Shown here: positions 1-9,413 of the stretch, piece after piece
Position numbering within the stretch: the stretch's first letter is position 1
Layout: every line of letters starts with the position of its first letter
Assembly: GCF_028330965.1 (NCBI RefSeq)
Contig: NZ_JAQMUB010000030.1
Coordinates: 1 to 64,000 of the forward strand
Length of the DNA stretch: 64,000 nucleotides
Direction of reading: 5' to 3'
Source: Oscillatoria sp. CS-180
GTDB taxonomy: Bacteria; Cyanobacteriota; Cyanobacteriia; Phormidesmidales; Phormidesmidaceae
Notes under the pieces: generated by a model
Database searches by the model: none
Seen by the model: the letters and a program-made list of their open reading frames with translations, nothing else
What the model was told of the DNA's origin: nothing
Made by a program: the position numbers and the translations under genes

Positions 1-1
1 C

Positions 2-886
2 TCTCAGGCGATCGCGCGGGGAATCACAAAGACGGGCGTGACGGTTGAGATGATGAATCTGCGCTCAGCCGATCCGCAAGACGTCAACGAACTAGTAGGA
101 CGAGCGCGGGGCCTTGTCATCGGCATGCCACCGGCATCAGATGCAAAGGGTGCCCAAGCCGCTCTAGGGACTATTTTCGCTGCGGTCAATGACAAACAGG
201 CTGTGGGTCTATTCGAGTCTTATGGTGGAGATGATGAACCCATCGACACGTTGACAACGCGATTCCAAGATCTAGAACTTCGCATTGCCTTTGCCCCCAT
301 CCGAGTTAAAGATACTCCTGACGAAGCAATTTATCAGCTTTGCGATGAAGCTGGGACGGACTTAGGTCAGCTGCTGGCACAAGCGAAAAAATTGAAAAAG
401 TTGAAATCCCTTGATGCTGACTTGCAGAAAGCTTTGGGACGTATCAGCAGTGGCCTTTACATTATTACAGCTCAGAAGGGAGACGTTTCCAGCGCTATGC
501 TAGCTTCCTGGGTCTCTCAAGCTAGTTTTCAACCGTTGGGCTTCACAGTCGCCGTTGCTAAGGACCGGGCAATTGAGTCCCTGATGCAGGTCGGTGACAC
601 CTTTGTGCTGAACATTTTAGAAGAGGGCAACTATGCGCCTCTGATGAAGCACTTCCTGAAGCGCTTTCCACCGGGTGGCGATCGCTTCGCAGGCATCCGT
701 ACCCGCCCCGCTCAAAACGGCTCTCCCATTTTGGGCGATGCTTTAGCTTATCTAGAATGTACTGTTACCAGCCGCATGGAAGTCAGCGATCATTGGGTTG
801 TTTACTGCACTGTCGAAGAGGGTAAAGTATCTGACCCTGAGGGCATGACCGCAGTTCATCACCGTAAAGTAGGTACCTACTATTAA
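2..886 (+). CDS. Flavodiiron protein, C-terminal part (5' end outside window)
   Basis: The reading frame is open to the window edge, so only the last ~295 residues are present. They comprise most of a flavodoxin-like FMN domain (GLVIGMPP, VGLFESYGG) and then a flavin-reductase domain beginning at KALGRISSGLY and ending HHRKVGTYY. This fusion is typical of cyanobacterial (class C) flavodiiron proteins, which reduce O2 to water with photosynthetic electrons in the cytoplasm (Flv1/Flv3 or Flv2/Flv4). The metallo-beta-lactamase-like di-iron domain would lie upstream. The flavin-reductase part reminds me most of Flv3/Flv1, but the paralogue cannot be settled without the N-terminus. A strong hairpin follows the stop codon. 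Confidence 0.93.
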   Translation, partial: SQAIARGITKTGVTVEMMNLRSADPQDVNELVGRARGLVIGMPPASDAKGAQAALGTIFAAVNDKQAVGLFESYGGDDEPIDTLTTRFQDLELRIAFAPIRVKDTPDEAIYQLCDEAGTDLGQLLAQAKKLKKLKSLDADLQKALGRISSGLYIITAQKGDVSSAMLASWVSQASFQPLGFTVAVAKDRAIESLMQVGDTFVLNILEEGNYAPLMKHFLKRFPPGGDRFAGIRTRPAQNGSPILGDALAYLECTVTSRMEVSDHWVVYCTVEEGKVSDPEGMTAVHHRKVGTYY

Positions 887-912
887 GACAATCCAACGCA
901 AATAGGACTTAC

Positions 913-948
913 GAAGAAGGGTGCATTTCTAGGAATGCACCCTTCTTC
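913..948. terminator. Perfect 15-bp stem-loop terminator
   Basis: Arms GAAGAAGGGTGCATT (913-927) and AATGCACCCTTCTTC (934-948) pair perfectly around a 6-nt loop. It sits 27 nt after the flavodiiron stop and 23 nt before the 3' end of the converging gene, so it could end both transcripts. A classical T-tract is weak. Confidence 0.75.
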
Positions 949-970
949 ATCCTGCCAAGAAGCCCGTCAC

Positions 971-1375
971 CTAGACGTAACCGTGCAAAAAATCGTGGGG
1001 TTCATCTTCCCAGCAAGGCTCAGGATACATCCGAGCTAAATAACGATGAACATCGAGAGTGATGTCTTGAATCAGATCATTGTCAAAATCGAAAAGCGCT
1101 TCCAGAGCCTGGCGATCGCCCTCCCGCAGCTCTGCCAAAGGACTGGCGTGATGAACATCCAGACTTGGCGAAGTTACTTCGATTGTCTTAGCTGTGGGCA
1201 AAATAACGCTCTCGTCTGAACGCGACAAATACAAAGCATGAGTCGCGTCATGAAACGTCGTAGCGTATGAAGTTTGAACTGTCAGTGCAAACGATTGATT
1301 GTTGTTGCCATTCCCCCAAACCCTTTTGTTCCAAAAGGGAATTTCGGGGTTCCGTGAGATTAACCCTTCATCCAT
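971..1375 (-). CDS. Hypothetical protein, 134 aa
   Basis: The frame is closed upstream by a stop at 1391-1393, so the ATG at 1375 is the only good start; no clear Shine-Dalgarno is visible. The protein is soluble and acidic toward the C-terminus (DLIQDITLDVHRYLARMYPEP, then WEDEPHDFLHGYV), with no signal peptide or membrane segment. I recognise no family. It converges on the flavodiiron gene across the shared hairpin. The helical C-terminal third looks more protein-like than the N-terminal part. Confidence 0.5.
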   Translation of the reverse strand: MDEGLISRNPEIPFWNKRVWGNGNNNQSFALTVQTSYATTFHDATHALYLSRSDESVILPTAKTIEVTSPSLDVHHASPLAELREGDRQALEALFDFDNDLIQDITLDVHRYLARMYPEPCWEDEPHDFLHGYV

Positions 1376-1812
1376 TCGATTTGATGCTGCCTAAATAAGA
1401 CTGGTCCGACGAGCGCCAGAACTGGTAACGTACAGAGATTTAAAGACCCTACGATTTTGCAGAGTTTTTTGCTCTGGGTTTCGCTAAAAACAAAGCCCTA
1501 ACGCCTATTTTCCAATCAAGTTCGGAACTGCGGACACCCTTCGGTAACTCTACTGTAACTTGCTATCGAAGTTTAAGGTGGGGTTATCCCCATATTCCAT
1601 CTATTTTTTTGATGTTGATGACAAATTCTCGCTGGATGTACCAGGGGCAAATCTTGCTATCGTTTGAGTCTGAACGCTCTGTTTATTCTCAGCGTTAGGA
1701 ACGGGAACTTATTTAAGTATCAACTTTGAGCTTTGGATTCGCTGATAACTCAATCATTCAAAACTCAAAACTGAGAACTTAAAATTCATTCCTTAATTGT
1801 CTGATAATTCCT
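1376..1812. other. Intergenic region containing a 94-bp dispersed repeat
   Basis: No gene was recognised in this 437-bp gap between a hypothetical gene and the lipB 3' end. Its right half holds one copy of the 94-bp repeat also found at 25516. Confidence 0.7.
1697..1790 (+). repeat. 94-bp dispersed intergenic repeat, copy 1
   Basis: It matches 25516-25609 over 94 bp with only two substitutions that I can count. The right part is built from AAAACTCAAAACT-type words. It lies just beyond the 3' end of lipB. No ORF or terminal inverted repeat is evident. Confidence 0.85.
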
Positions 1813-2490
1813 TCATGAAAGGCTTGATGGCAACGTACACAGGTCCTGAGGCACTAGCTCGCACTGAAAGACCTGAGCGAATTGTTTTTCTAAAACAGGT
1901 TGAACTTGCAGTCGATCTAAACCCTGCTGAAATTCAGAAAGACTACCCACAGCTTTATCGGCAATACCGCAAGGAACGATGTGCTGAAACCCTGATAGGT
2001 CTGGGCAAATATTCAAGGCAAACCCATGCATTGTGATCCAACGACTCGCTTTGATACCGATCGCAGCTACTTTTCGGCCCTCAACCCACACTCCAGTCAA
2101 TCCATCCGAGCGTTCTCCATCAATCTCAAAAGCCGATACGGTTCTGATAACAACCTCCTCTAGCTGCCGTAAATACCAATGAAGGTCCGGTCGATGTCGG
2201 CGAAGGTTAAGAATTGGATATCCCACTAGTTGTCCAGGACAGTGATAAGTGACCTCTCCCCCGCGTTCAATCCTCACGACAGGAGGCATGTGTGCGTTGG
2301 GTGTGAACTTCAAGAACGACTCATCAGCACCCTGTCCCAGGGTATAAACAGGAGGATGCTCAACGAGTAATAGAGCGTCTGGCAGGTCAGGGTTTTGACG
2401 ACGAAGATGCAATAGGTTCTGCTGCCATCGCCAGACAATATCGTAAGAAACGGTCTCTAAGCGATAGAGCCAGCAAATGCGTTTGGCCAT
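1813..2490 (-). CDS. lipB: Octanoyltransferase LipB
   Basis: LipB moves octanoyl groups from acyl carrier protein to the lipoyl domains of 2-oxoacid dehydrogenases and GcvH, the first step of lipoate synthesis in the cytoplasm. The family signature [17 protein letters not shown] is at about residues 76-92. The catalytic pair is visible as Lys147 (AIGIKASRW) and Cys174 (IVPCGI). At about 225 residues the length is normal. I use the ATG at 2490 (MAKRICWLY); a GTG at 2526 would add 12 residues and has AGGA upstream, so either start is possible. No lipA is adjacent. The gene stands alone, divergent from hpf. Confidence 0.95.
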   Translation of the reverse strand: MAKRICWLYRLETVSYDIVWRWQQNLLHLRRQNPDLPDALLLVEHPPVYTLGQGADESFLKFTPNAHMPPVVRIERGGEVTYHCPGQLVGYPILNLRRHRPDLHWYLRQLEEVVIRTVSAFEIDGERSDGLTGVWVEGRKVAAIGIKASRWITMHGFALNICPDLSGFQHIVPCGIADKAVGSLSEFQQGLDRLQVQPVLEKQFAQVFQCELVPQDLCTLPSSLS

Positions 2491-2676
2491 ACCTTTGTTC
2501 GAATGAAGTGCGATCGAGGAAGCCACGGCTAATCCTGCTTTAATACTCGACAGAAATTTTCGTGAGAAAGAAATAAAAAAACATTACCGGTTGCAAAGGA
2601 TTCTGAAGGAGACTGTCGTGCAGAATACAAGGTGTTAGGGTGAAATCATAAAGGAATATCGTACGGAGGCGACTCT

Positions 2677-3306
2677 ATGAAGCTCGTGATTCAAGGTAAG
2701 AACATCGAGATCACGGATGCCATCCGCAGTTATGTAGACCAAAAGATTTCCAAAGCCGTCAGCCATTTCAGACATTTAACGCATGAAGTAGACGTCAATC
2801 TATCGGTCGCTAAGAATGCTCGGATTAATCCGAAGCAGAATGCGGAAGTGACTCTATATATTGATGGAGCTGTTGTACGAGCTGAGGAAAGCAGCGAAAA
2901 CCTCTACGCCAGCATTGATTTGGTCTCCAACAAGATAACTCGTCAACTGCGGAAGTATAAGGAAAAGCGTCAAGGCCGCAAATCTACGTCTGTCAAGCCT
3001 AACGATGCATTTGTGACAACTGAAAACCCAAGCGTGGACGTTTCTCAGTTACTCAACAAATCACCCGAGCTTCCAGAGGCTGTCGTAAGGACCAAATACT
3101 TCTCAATGCCACCGATGACTATTAACGAAGCATTAGAGCAGCTTGAACTGGTCGATCACGACTTCTACATGTTTCTCAATTCAGACACGGGGGAAATCAA
3201 CGTCATTTACGAACGCAATCATGGTGGATATGGACTGCTTCAGCCAAGACATAACCATCACTCCAAGGAGACCAGCCCTCAAAGTCGAGTAGTCTCTGTG
3301 GCATAG
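2677..3306 (+). CDS. hpf: Long-form ribosome hibernation promoting factor (LrtA)
   Basis: This protein binds the 30S decoding region and dimerises 70S ribosomes into inactive 100S particles. The cyanobacterial form is known as LrtA (light-repressed transcript). The N-terminal HPF/YfiA fold begins [20 protein letters not shown] and runs to about residue 105. A linker follows, then the dimerisation domain from [12 protein letters not shown] (about 136) to about 190 ([14 protein letters not shown]). The tail is basic and His-rich. The total of 209 residues fits the long class. A good Shine-Dalgarno (GGAGG) stands 9 nt before the ATG. The gene is monocistronic, with a terminator about 45 nt downstream. 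Confidence 0.96.
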   Translation: MKLVIQGKNIEITDAIRSYVDQKISKAVSHFRHLTHEVDVNLSVAKNARINPKQNAEVTLYIDGAVVRAEESSENLYASIDLVSNKITRQLRKYKEKRQGRKSTSVKPNDAFVTTENPSVDVSQLLNKSPELPEAVVRTKYFSMPPMTINEALEQLELVDHDFYMFLNSDTGEINVIYERNHGGYGLLQPRHNHHSKETSPQSRVVSVA

Positions 3307-3350
3307 CTTAGCGTTCTATAATCAACTGCTAGTTTCCTCTAGATAACGCC

Positions 3351-3400
3351 GTCCCGTTAGATTGCCTCCAATGAGGTGCTCTAACGGGACCGTTTTGTCT
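3351..3400 (+). terminator. Rho-independent terminator of hpf
   Basis: GTCCCGTTAGA (3351-3361) pairs perfectly with TCTAACGGGAC (3380-3390), and CGTTTTGTCT follows immediately. It is 45 nt past the hpf stop. Confidence 0.85.
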
Positions 3401-3448
3401 CAGTCAGTTCCTCAGTTTCAAGAAAAAGCTGTCGTCAATGAATTTGAG

Positions 3449-3583
3449 GGTGTTGCTGAATTTGGGGATAAATGGATCAGTTGTCGTCTTGGCATAGTCG
3501 CCCTATATCTCCTGTCTTGAGCGGCTTTAAGCCGTGATTCCTTGGTAAAAAGGAAGCAATTATCTCTATTGATGAGCAACGCC
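3449..3583. mobile_element. Possible MITE or IS remnant, about 135 bp
   Basis: The ends GGTGTTGCT (left) and GGCGTTGCT (right, read on the minus strand) form imperfect terminal inverted repeats matching 8 of 9. They resemble the ends of some transposons. No transposase is encoded and no clear target duplication is seen. The rest of the hpf-grxC gap holds only the hpf terminator. Confidence 0.35.
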
Positions 3584-3665
3584 AACCTCAGATAGTCAAA
3601 GATATTAGACGACTAGCCGTAAGAGAAACTGTTCTGGCCTTCTGTCCTTTGCGATGTGTCAGGAA

Positions 3666-3941
3666 TCAAACAGTGCTGGACTTATTGAGAAGTTCATCCA
3701 ATTGTCCTTGTTGCTCTAAGGCATATAAATCGTCACAGCCGCCAACATGACTATCATCAATAAAAATTTGAGGGAGTGAGCGTCTACCGCCAGCTCTTTG
3801 AGTCATTTGCTCTCTGGCTTCTTCGTCTCCATCAATACAGTATTCGGTGTAGGCGATCGCCTTCTTCTGGAGCAGCGCTTTAGCACGAATGCAGAAAGGA
3901 CAGGTACTCCATGTGTAAACTTCTACGTTGGGCATTGCCAT
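3666..3941 (-). CDS. grxC: Glutaredoxin 3 (dithiol)
   Basis: This small glutathione-dependent disulfide reductase acts in the cytoplasm. The 91-residue protein has the dithiol active site CPFC (Cys14 and Cys17, within TWSTCPFCIRAKAL). It also has the glutathione-binding cis-Pro segment RRSLPQIFIDD and the GGCDDLYAL motif. ATG codons at 3941 and 3935 are both possible. In many cyanobacteria grxC precedes gshB; here about 270 bp of apparently gene-free DNA follows, so it looks unlinked. Confidence 0.95.
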   Translation of the reverse strand: MAMPNVEVYTWSTCPFCIRAKALLQKKAIAYTEYCIDGDEEAREQMTQRAGGRRSLPQIFIDDSHVGGCDDLYALEQQGQLDELLNKSSTV

Positions 3942-4653
3942 AGCGCGAAAACCTCAGATAAGATACTGCTTTCTTCCGTTTATCCTAACGTTTTAGAGTA
4001 TCGTCAGCTTTGTCACCAATTCACCGTTGCTGATAGGGAATATCACAAAGTCATCGTTTTCTGTCTCACTTTAATGGTGTCTGGTTTGGAAAGTGCACCT
4101 TTAGACAAGCACATCAACTTCAATAGTTATTATGTGATTCTTAAGTTTGATATTAGGTTTCGTAATCCAGGTAAGAATAGGCACAGATTAATAGGTAACT
4201 TCCATGAGATATGATAAACACTATTGTAGAAGACGCCCGTAAAGCTAATTGATCTTGTCTTGATAAAGCCTGCGTTTGACTACAATCCAGTTGCTGAATC
4301 ATACTTTTCTCTTAAGAATGCTCGTCTTTTATGAAGTATCTTATTTGACAAAGCACTACAAAGAATTGTCCCGCGTAAAGCAAGTCTCAGTAATGACTTC
4401 GTTTGTTTGTCGCTATTTTGAAACAGCACATGGGTAGACTGTCCGTAACTGAAAGAATCAAGGTTTCAAGATTAAGGTTTTCGGTTTGCATCTTTGTCTA
4501 GTGGTCTACCCCTCTATGTCATGGATTTTTAGTAATGACATCAATTAGGATAAACAAATGCTGATTAGGTATCCTTATGAATAGGGTTTGCCCATGAGGG
4601 TGGTTTTGCGTCTTTCGATTCAGGTTGTTGATTGATATAAGAGACTGGAGATC
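3942..4653. other. Gene-free intergenic region, 712 bp
   Basis: Between the divergent grxC and FHA genes I see no convincing ORF, RNA or repeat. A reading frame antisense to grxC runs into it but has no protein-like features. The region must hold the promoters of both genes, which I cannot place. Confidence 0.6.
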
Positions 4654-5367
4654 ATGTTCGATCCCAAAACGCTGAGTGAATATGCACTCTCACATATGGA
4701 CTCTTCAGATGAAAACATTCAGAACAGTTTGAACCTATTCCAAGTATTTCGGCGGCTATACGAACAAAACCCCTCACTGCTGAACGAAATCCTCAGCTTG
4801 GCAGCAGTAGATAAGCAGATGCCTGTTCGCCCAGACAACTTTTCATATGTGCTGGGGTTAGTCACTGACAAACAAGCACTCCTCATCACAAACGTTTCTG
4901 GAGACAGATCTCAGATTTTCTTACAGCCTCATCTTCAAAACCAAATTTGGACATTTGGCCGCGACCCTAATAAAGCCTCTCTGCCCATTCGCGATCGCCG
5001 TCTTTCTCGATGTCACGCCGCTATCCGCTACGATTCGGCTTGTGGGTTTGTCATTTACGACCTCAACAGTACTAACGGCACTTACATCAATGGTGTCCGT
5101 ATCCGACAAAATCATCTTCTAAAGGATGGCGACCTAATTCGTTTAGGCAGCATGAATTTTGGCTTTTTCACGGGTTCTGACTTTCGCCGGGTTGGTTGCC
5201 CTTCCCCAGAAATCGTTCGGATGCTCAGTGAATCTTGTGTTCCACCCACCTCTCCCATGGAGATGATGGACGTAACGGAAGCAGAAGATGAAGACACTCT
5301 GCCGCCGAATTTAGAACAGACGCTGCACTTCATGAATAGAACGGAATTCATGAGTGAGCAGGATTAG
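4654..5367 (+). CDS. FHA-domain protein
   Basis: The C-terminal half is a forkhead-associated domain, a phosphothreonine-peptide reader usually paired with Ser/Thr kinase signalling. Conserved FHA residues are visible: Gly102-Arg103 (FGRDP), Ser118-Arg119-x-His121, Asn138-Ser-Thr-Asn-Gly142, and the LKDGDLIRLG turn near 160. The first ~90 residues are a helical region I do not recognise, and the tail is acidic. The 237-residue protein lacks membrane segments. A Shine-Dalgarno (GGAG) precedes the ATG. No kinase is adjacent; a transmembrane kinase is encoded 4 kb downstream. Confidence 0.9.
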   Translation: MFDPKTLSEYALSHMDSSDENIQNSLNLFQVFRRLYEQNPSLLNEILSLAAVDKQMPVRPDNFSYVLGLVTDKQALLITNVSGDRSQIFLQPHLQNQIWTFGRDPNKASLPIRDRRLSRCHAAIRYDSACGFVIYDLNSTNGTYINGVRIRQNHLLKDGDLIRLGSMNFGFFTGSDFRRVGCPSPEIVRMLSESCVPPTSPMEMMDVTEAEDEDTLPPNLEQTLHFMNRTEFMSEQD

Positions 5368-5381
5368 CTTTACTCCAAATG

Positions 5382-5473
5382 AGCCGTCGTTAGTCCACTA
5401 GAACAAGACGGCGAGCACCGGGCTATAGCTAAGTACTTGGATGCTATTGGGTGCACAAGCCCAGATAGCTCAA
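5382..5473 (-). repeat. REP-like element, copy A
   Basis: Minus-orientation copy with core GAACAAGACGGCGAGC followed by CTATAGCTAAG and GGGTGCACAAGC. It lies between the convergent FHA and glycosyltransferase genes. Nine related copies occur in the window (see findings). Confidence 0.75.
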
Positions 5474-5572
5474 ACTATACTTTGATCCCCTTCTCAGTCG
5501 TGTCATAGAACCCACCTACAGGGGATTGATCTGCGCTTCTGCCCGGCTAAAAACCAGCCAATTCCAATTATC

Positions 5573-6808
5573 TCAGGCCTCTTGATAGGTCGCTCTAATC
5601 AAATCAATCCTGTTCTGATGGGCAGTTGTTCTGTCAAAAACATTGCCTGATTGAGCGGCCTTTCGGATCAAATCAGCTAACGCTTGCCTTTCAGTATCTA
5701 AGGAGGACAGCTTTTTAGCGAGCATTTGCCAGTCATCAACATCCACAAATTCACCGCCACCGTGGGGATTTACAAGTTCAACGGGATAGGCGCTTTCGTA
5801 GCCGATAATGGCACAACCTAGAGCAAGGGCTTCAATCAAACACCTCGGCGATTCAGGGGTTTTGTGACAGAACAAAAAGATGTGAGCGTTGCGGACAAAC
5901 TCAACAACTTTTTCCCGCTCAGCCACGTAGCCTGGAAACGAGATATGGTCAGAAATTCCCAACGACTCCGCTAGATCTCTCATCTCCGATAATAAGGGCC
6001 CGTCCCCTATCCAGCTTGCCTGAACGGGTGTCCCTGATTTAACGAGCGTATCGATCGCGCGTATCCAGTCAAGAGGTCCTTTGATCTCAGCAGCCCGCCC
6101 TGCGTAGCAAATCCGCAGCGGATTGTCTTTAGACAGGACAGACTCTGCCTTTTGCTCAAGTTGAGAAGGGGTAATCTTCTCTTCACCTGTGACAGTTACG
6201 TGATAGATCAGGTTAGCCTTTCTGCAATAACGGGAGTATTCGTTGTAAGCATCTTGCCCCTGGATGAGTGCCATATGAGACTGGCGAAACAGATGCTCGT
6301 GGTACCGCTTCATGAGCGGTAAAGAGAGCGAATCCTTTATGAAGCGCTTTAGGAAAGGCTTCTTGCTATAGCTAATCTTCGCAACCTTGTGGTAAACGAC
6401 ATCGGCAGAGATAACATAGGGGCGATCTTGCTGAATAGCTTCTAAACAAGCTACAGCGGCCCAGTCTCCCACTAGGGCATGGGGAGAAAATTCCAGATAT
6501 TGGGATTCCTGAATTCTTTTACTTAGGAGCGATCGTACTACAGAATAATTTTTGATAAAATCGTTAACTTTAAAAGCTTCAGGTAAGGGTAAAAACTCAA
6601 GCCGATGCCCATAGGAAAGCTTTTCAACGGGATAGCATTTCTGCAAACCAAAATTGTTGTTATCAGTTGTTACTGGACAGGCCAACGTGACTTTCTCAAA
6701 ATTTTTGAGATATATCTTTAGAGCATCTAACCAATCAATATCAATCAGTAGCTGCCCATCGACGCTTCGAAGGACGCTGGGAAACACCTGAAGTACTTGT
6801 TCGTGCAT
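5573..6808 (-). CDS. Glycosyltransferase, GT4/GT-B type
   Basis: This is a GT-B fold retaining glycosyltransferase, probably transferring a sugar from a nucleotide donor to a surface glycan at the cytoplasmic membrane face. The donor-binding C-terminal domain shows GRAAEIKG (about 237-244), IGDGPLL (about 267-273), the FPGY turn, and the acidic PESPRCLIEALALG loop (318-331) that in GT4 enzymes carries the E-x7-E contacts. The N-terminal acceptor domain is not diagnostic. At 411 residues the length is ordinary. The gene looks AT-rich beside the preceding genes, as does the divergent flippase gene, suggesting a small polysaccharide pair. Confidence 0.88.
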   Translation of the reverse strand: MHEQVLQVFPSVLRSVDGQLLIDIDWLDALKIYLKNFEKVTLACPVTTDNNNFGLQKCYPVEKLSYGHRLEFLPLPEAFKVNDFIKNYSVVRSLLSKRIQESQYLEFSPHALVGDWAAVACLEAIQQDRPYVISADVVYHKVAKISYSKKPFLKRFIKDSLSLPLMKRYHEHLFRQSHMALIQGQDAYNEYSRYCRKANLIYHVTVTGEEKITPSQLEQKAESVLSKDNPLRICYAGRAAEIKGPLDWIRAIDTLVKSGTPVQASWIGDGPLLSEMRDLAESLGISDHISFPGYVAEREKVVEFVRNAHIFLFCHKTPESPRCLIEALALGCAIIGYESAYPVELVNPHGGGEFVDVDDWQMLAKKLSSLDTERQALADLIRKAAQSGNVFDRTTAHQNRIDLIRATYQEA

Positions 6809-7263
6809 AACCTTCTTGCAAAATCTAGTATTGGCACCCCCGGCTCATCGAAACCGACTTAAACGAACTAGCGCGATCGCCGCGCTAATTTCGTCTTCAG
6901 TTGAAAGCTTCTCAGAATCAGTTGTGAGATCGATCACCAGAAAACGAACCTAATTTCAAGCATTGCTTCCAAAGGAGGAAGACTAGCATTGGGTCCCAAT
7001 CAATCATAACTTTGTGAGTTAGTAAACGGATTACGAATCTCCAAAACAAAATCTTATTGGAATTCAGGGTTCTATGATGAAATCTTCTTCAGCGTTGATA
7101 ATACCTTGTGCGGCAGTCATGATGTATCGGGATATCAAAGTGGGAAGCTTATTTCAGGAAATGTCCCTCCAGAGACAACCCACCAGGATGTCAATCGCTC
7201 GTCGCGGGTTGGGAAAGCTGTATATCAGCCCTAGTAAAGATAGCCCTTGAGGTAATACACTCA
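6809..7263. other. Divergent intergenic region, 455 bp
   Basis: This region lies between the glycosyltransferase and flippase starts. No ORF or RNA was recognised. It presumably carries two divergent promoters, which I cannot place. Confidence 0.55.
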
Positions 7264-8610
7264 ATGTCCTCAATTAAAAAATTGGCCATTCAAGGCGCGA
7301 TTTGGACATTTTTAGGATATGGCATGGGCCAATTCCTACGCCTTCTGAACAATCTTCTGCTTACCAGAATTTTGGCTCCTGAAGTGTTCGGATTGATGGC
7401 ATTGGTGACCACTTTCCGAATAGGACTTGAACTGTTTACAGATATTGGAATCATACAGAATGTTATTCAGAGTAAACGAGGAGATGATCCAGACTTTTTA
7501 GATACCGCGTGGACTATTCAGGTTCTTAGAGGCTTTTTAATCTGGTTTTGTGTCTGCCTTATATCCGTTCCTTTAGCAAATTTCTATGGCGAACCTCAGC
7601 TTTGGCAGCTGTTGCCCGCTACAGGAATCACTAATTTAATCACTTCATTTCAAACAGTCCGAGTCTACACTCTAAATCGACATATCCAATTAGGAAAAGT
7701 CACTATATTTCAGTTTTTAGAGCAAGTTGTTTCGATTGTTGTTATGTTGGCAGTCGCCCTAATATATCCTTCAGTATGGGCAATTGTTGTTGGTACTATT
7801 GCAGGCTCTATTTACAAAGCTGTATTCTCTTATGTTTTATGTCCTGGTCCTCGCCATAAGTTTTCCCTTGAACCGGAAGCCAGAAAGGAGATTACGGATT
7901 TCGGTCGCTGGATATTTCTAACCAGTATTTTTATCTTTTTAGGCGATCAAGCCGACCGTTTGATTCTTGGAAAACTAATTCCAATTGAAGTTTTCGGGGT
8001 TTACAGCATTGCTGTCAACCTGGCTCTGTTACCCGTTCAAGTTGTTCAACAGCTGGGCTTCAAAGTCATCTTTCCCGTGGTTTCCAAACAGGCAGACCTA
8101 CCAAGAGATGAGCTAACACAAAAGATCGTCAAACAGCGCAGAATTCTGCTAGTAGGGGTCTATCTCATTCTGATTCCCTTCATGTGTTTTGGCGACTACA
8201 TTATTGATTTTTTGTACGACGAGAGATATCAGCAGGCGGGCTGGATGCTGCCAGTTCTAATGCTGGGACGATGGTTTGCCATGGTCAACGAAACCTCTGG
8301 CTCTTGTCTGCTGGGAATTGGTAAACCGTCCTACACCGCTAAGAGCAGAGGCATGAGCTTTTTCTTGTCACTCGTTGGCATCAATGTAGGGTTTGCTTTA
8401 TTTGGAATTGCAGGTGCAATTTTTGTCGTTTCTCTCACCAATCTACCGATCGCTTTCTACCTCAGTTATGCGCTCTTCCGAGAGAAAATCAATCTGGTTC
8501 GCCAGGACATTGTTCTTACCCTCCTTTTAATAGTGATTGTGATAGCAGTCCTATTCAGTCGCAGTGCTCTTGGCTTTGGTAGTCCTTTTTCTGGATTGAT
8601 TGCGAGCTGA
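7264..8610 (+). CDS. Wzx-like polysaccharide flippase (MOP superfamily)
   Basis: The 448-residue integral membrane protein has about 12 hydrophobic segments. It has the N-terminal pattern of oligosaccharide flippases (AIQGAIWTFLGYGMGQFLRL, then LLLTRILAPEVFGLMAL). Such proteins move undecaprenyl-linked glycan units across the cytoplasmic membrane for capsule, O-antigen or exopolysaccharide assembly. The spacing to its likely ribosome site (GAGG) is long. The divergent glycosyltransferase supports a polysaccharide role. No Wzy polymerase or Wzc kinase is nearby, so the pair probably serves a pathway encoded elsewhere. Confidence 0.9.
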   Translation: MSSIKKLAIQGAIWTFLGYGMGQFLRLLNNLLLTRILAPEVFGLMALVTTFRIGLELFTDIGIIQNVIQSKRGDDPDFLDTAWTIQVLRGFLIWFCVCLISVPLANFYGEPQLWQLLPATGITNLITSFQTVRVYTLNRHIQLGKVTIFQFLEQVVSIVVMLAVALIYPSVWAIVVGTIAGSIYKAVFSYVLCPGPRHKFSLEPEARKEITDFGRWIFLTSIFIFLGDQADRLILGKLIPIEVFGVYSIAVNLALLPVQVVQQLGFKVIFPVVSKQADLPRDELTQKIVKQRRILLVGVYLILIPFMCFGDYIIDFLYDERYQQAGWMLPVLMLGRWFAMVNETSGSCLLGIGKPSYTAKSRGMSFFLSLVGINVGFALFGIAGAIFVVSLTNLPIAFYLSYALFREKINLVRQDIVLTLLLIVIVIAVLFSRSALGFGSPFSGLIAS

Positions 8611-8846
8611 GTTGATCAAAATTAGCATTCACAATCTGGAAAAGGCTTTCAAGCCTTGAAGAATACTCAATTACGGTGTTACTTAGGTCGTCTCCGTCAC
8701 GAGAGTTTGAGTCACTTAAACTCTTGTGCAAAGTTAAAGTGGCAAGGGCACAGACTTGTTCAAGGCGTCAGCGTCAAATTGCCCTTCAGCTTTTTAGTCA
8801 CCTCGTGGGTGTTAAATCTACTTGCTGTCCCTATCAGCCCTTAACA

Positions 8847-9413
8847 ATGCCTCTTATTTCCAGAACCCGTACTCGGTGGTTAATTGTTGCTTTAGCTTTG
8901 AGTGCGATCGCGTTTTCTCCTGTCCGGGCACAGTCTCAAGAGCTATGTGAGCCGGATGGCAATTACGAATCACCTTCTGAAACACTACGGACAGTCGAAC
9001 TGCCTGAATTAGGTGTTTCTGTCTCTATTCCTGAAAATTACCGCACCATGAAACTTCAGAATGGAGCTGTGCAGATTCTTCACCCTGACGATTTTGAATG
9101 GATTCAATGCGTTGCAAACGGCGGCAGGGGTGGAGGTGGCTACTACTTTGAAATGATTCAGAAGGTCATGCCCGACCCCACACTGAATTTACAAGAACAG
9201 GCTAGTCGCATGATGGGCAGCGATATTCAGATTATGGCCTACCAGCAAAATGGATTAGAGGGCTATATTGTCAATTCCGTTTATGGGTACAATGTGGCAT
9301 TTTTGGGAACAATCCCCGGCTACCAACATCTCATCGAGGTGTCAGCAGGTTGCGACTGCGAAATTGAGGTTGAGGCAGTAACGGACCTCTTGTCGGAAGT
9401 CCGTCCCCTCTAG
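8847..9413 (+). CDS. Exported hypothetical protein, 188 aa
   Basis: I start at the ATG at 8847 because it gives a clean signal peptide: an Arg-rich n-region (MPLISRTRTRW), a hydrophobic core (LIVALALSAIAF), and a likely cleavage site after PVRA. An upstream non-ATG extension in frame would bury it. The mature part has four Cys, two of them in CDCEIEVEAV near the end, and a Gly-rich turn (GGRGGGGYYF). I recognise no family. It is probably periplasmic or secreted. The gene converges on the kinase gene across a REP-like element with a perfect hairpin. Confidence 0.7.
   Translation: MPLISRTRTRWLIVALALSAIAFSPVRAQSQELCEPDGNYESPSETLRTVELPELGVSVSIPENYRTMKLQNGAVQILHPDDFEWIQCVANGGRGGGGYYFEMIQKVMPDPTLNLQEQASRMMGSDIQIMAYQQNGLEGYIVNSVYGYNVAFLGTIPGYQHLIEVSAGCDCEIEVEAVTDLLSEVRPL

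Noticed and set aside
1797-2036. 79-codon plus-strand frame opposite the lipB 3' end
   Set aside because: It is antisense to lipB, which has all catalytic residues, and shows no recognisable domain.
3798-4214. 138-codon frame on the plus strand opposite grxC
   Set aside because: It overlaps the well-identified grxC on the other strand and has no signal, domain or ribosome site.
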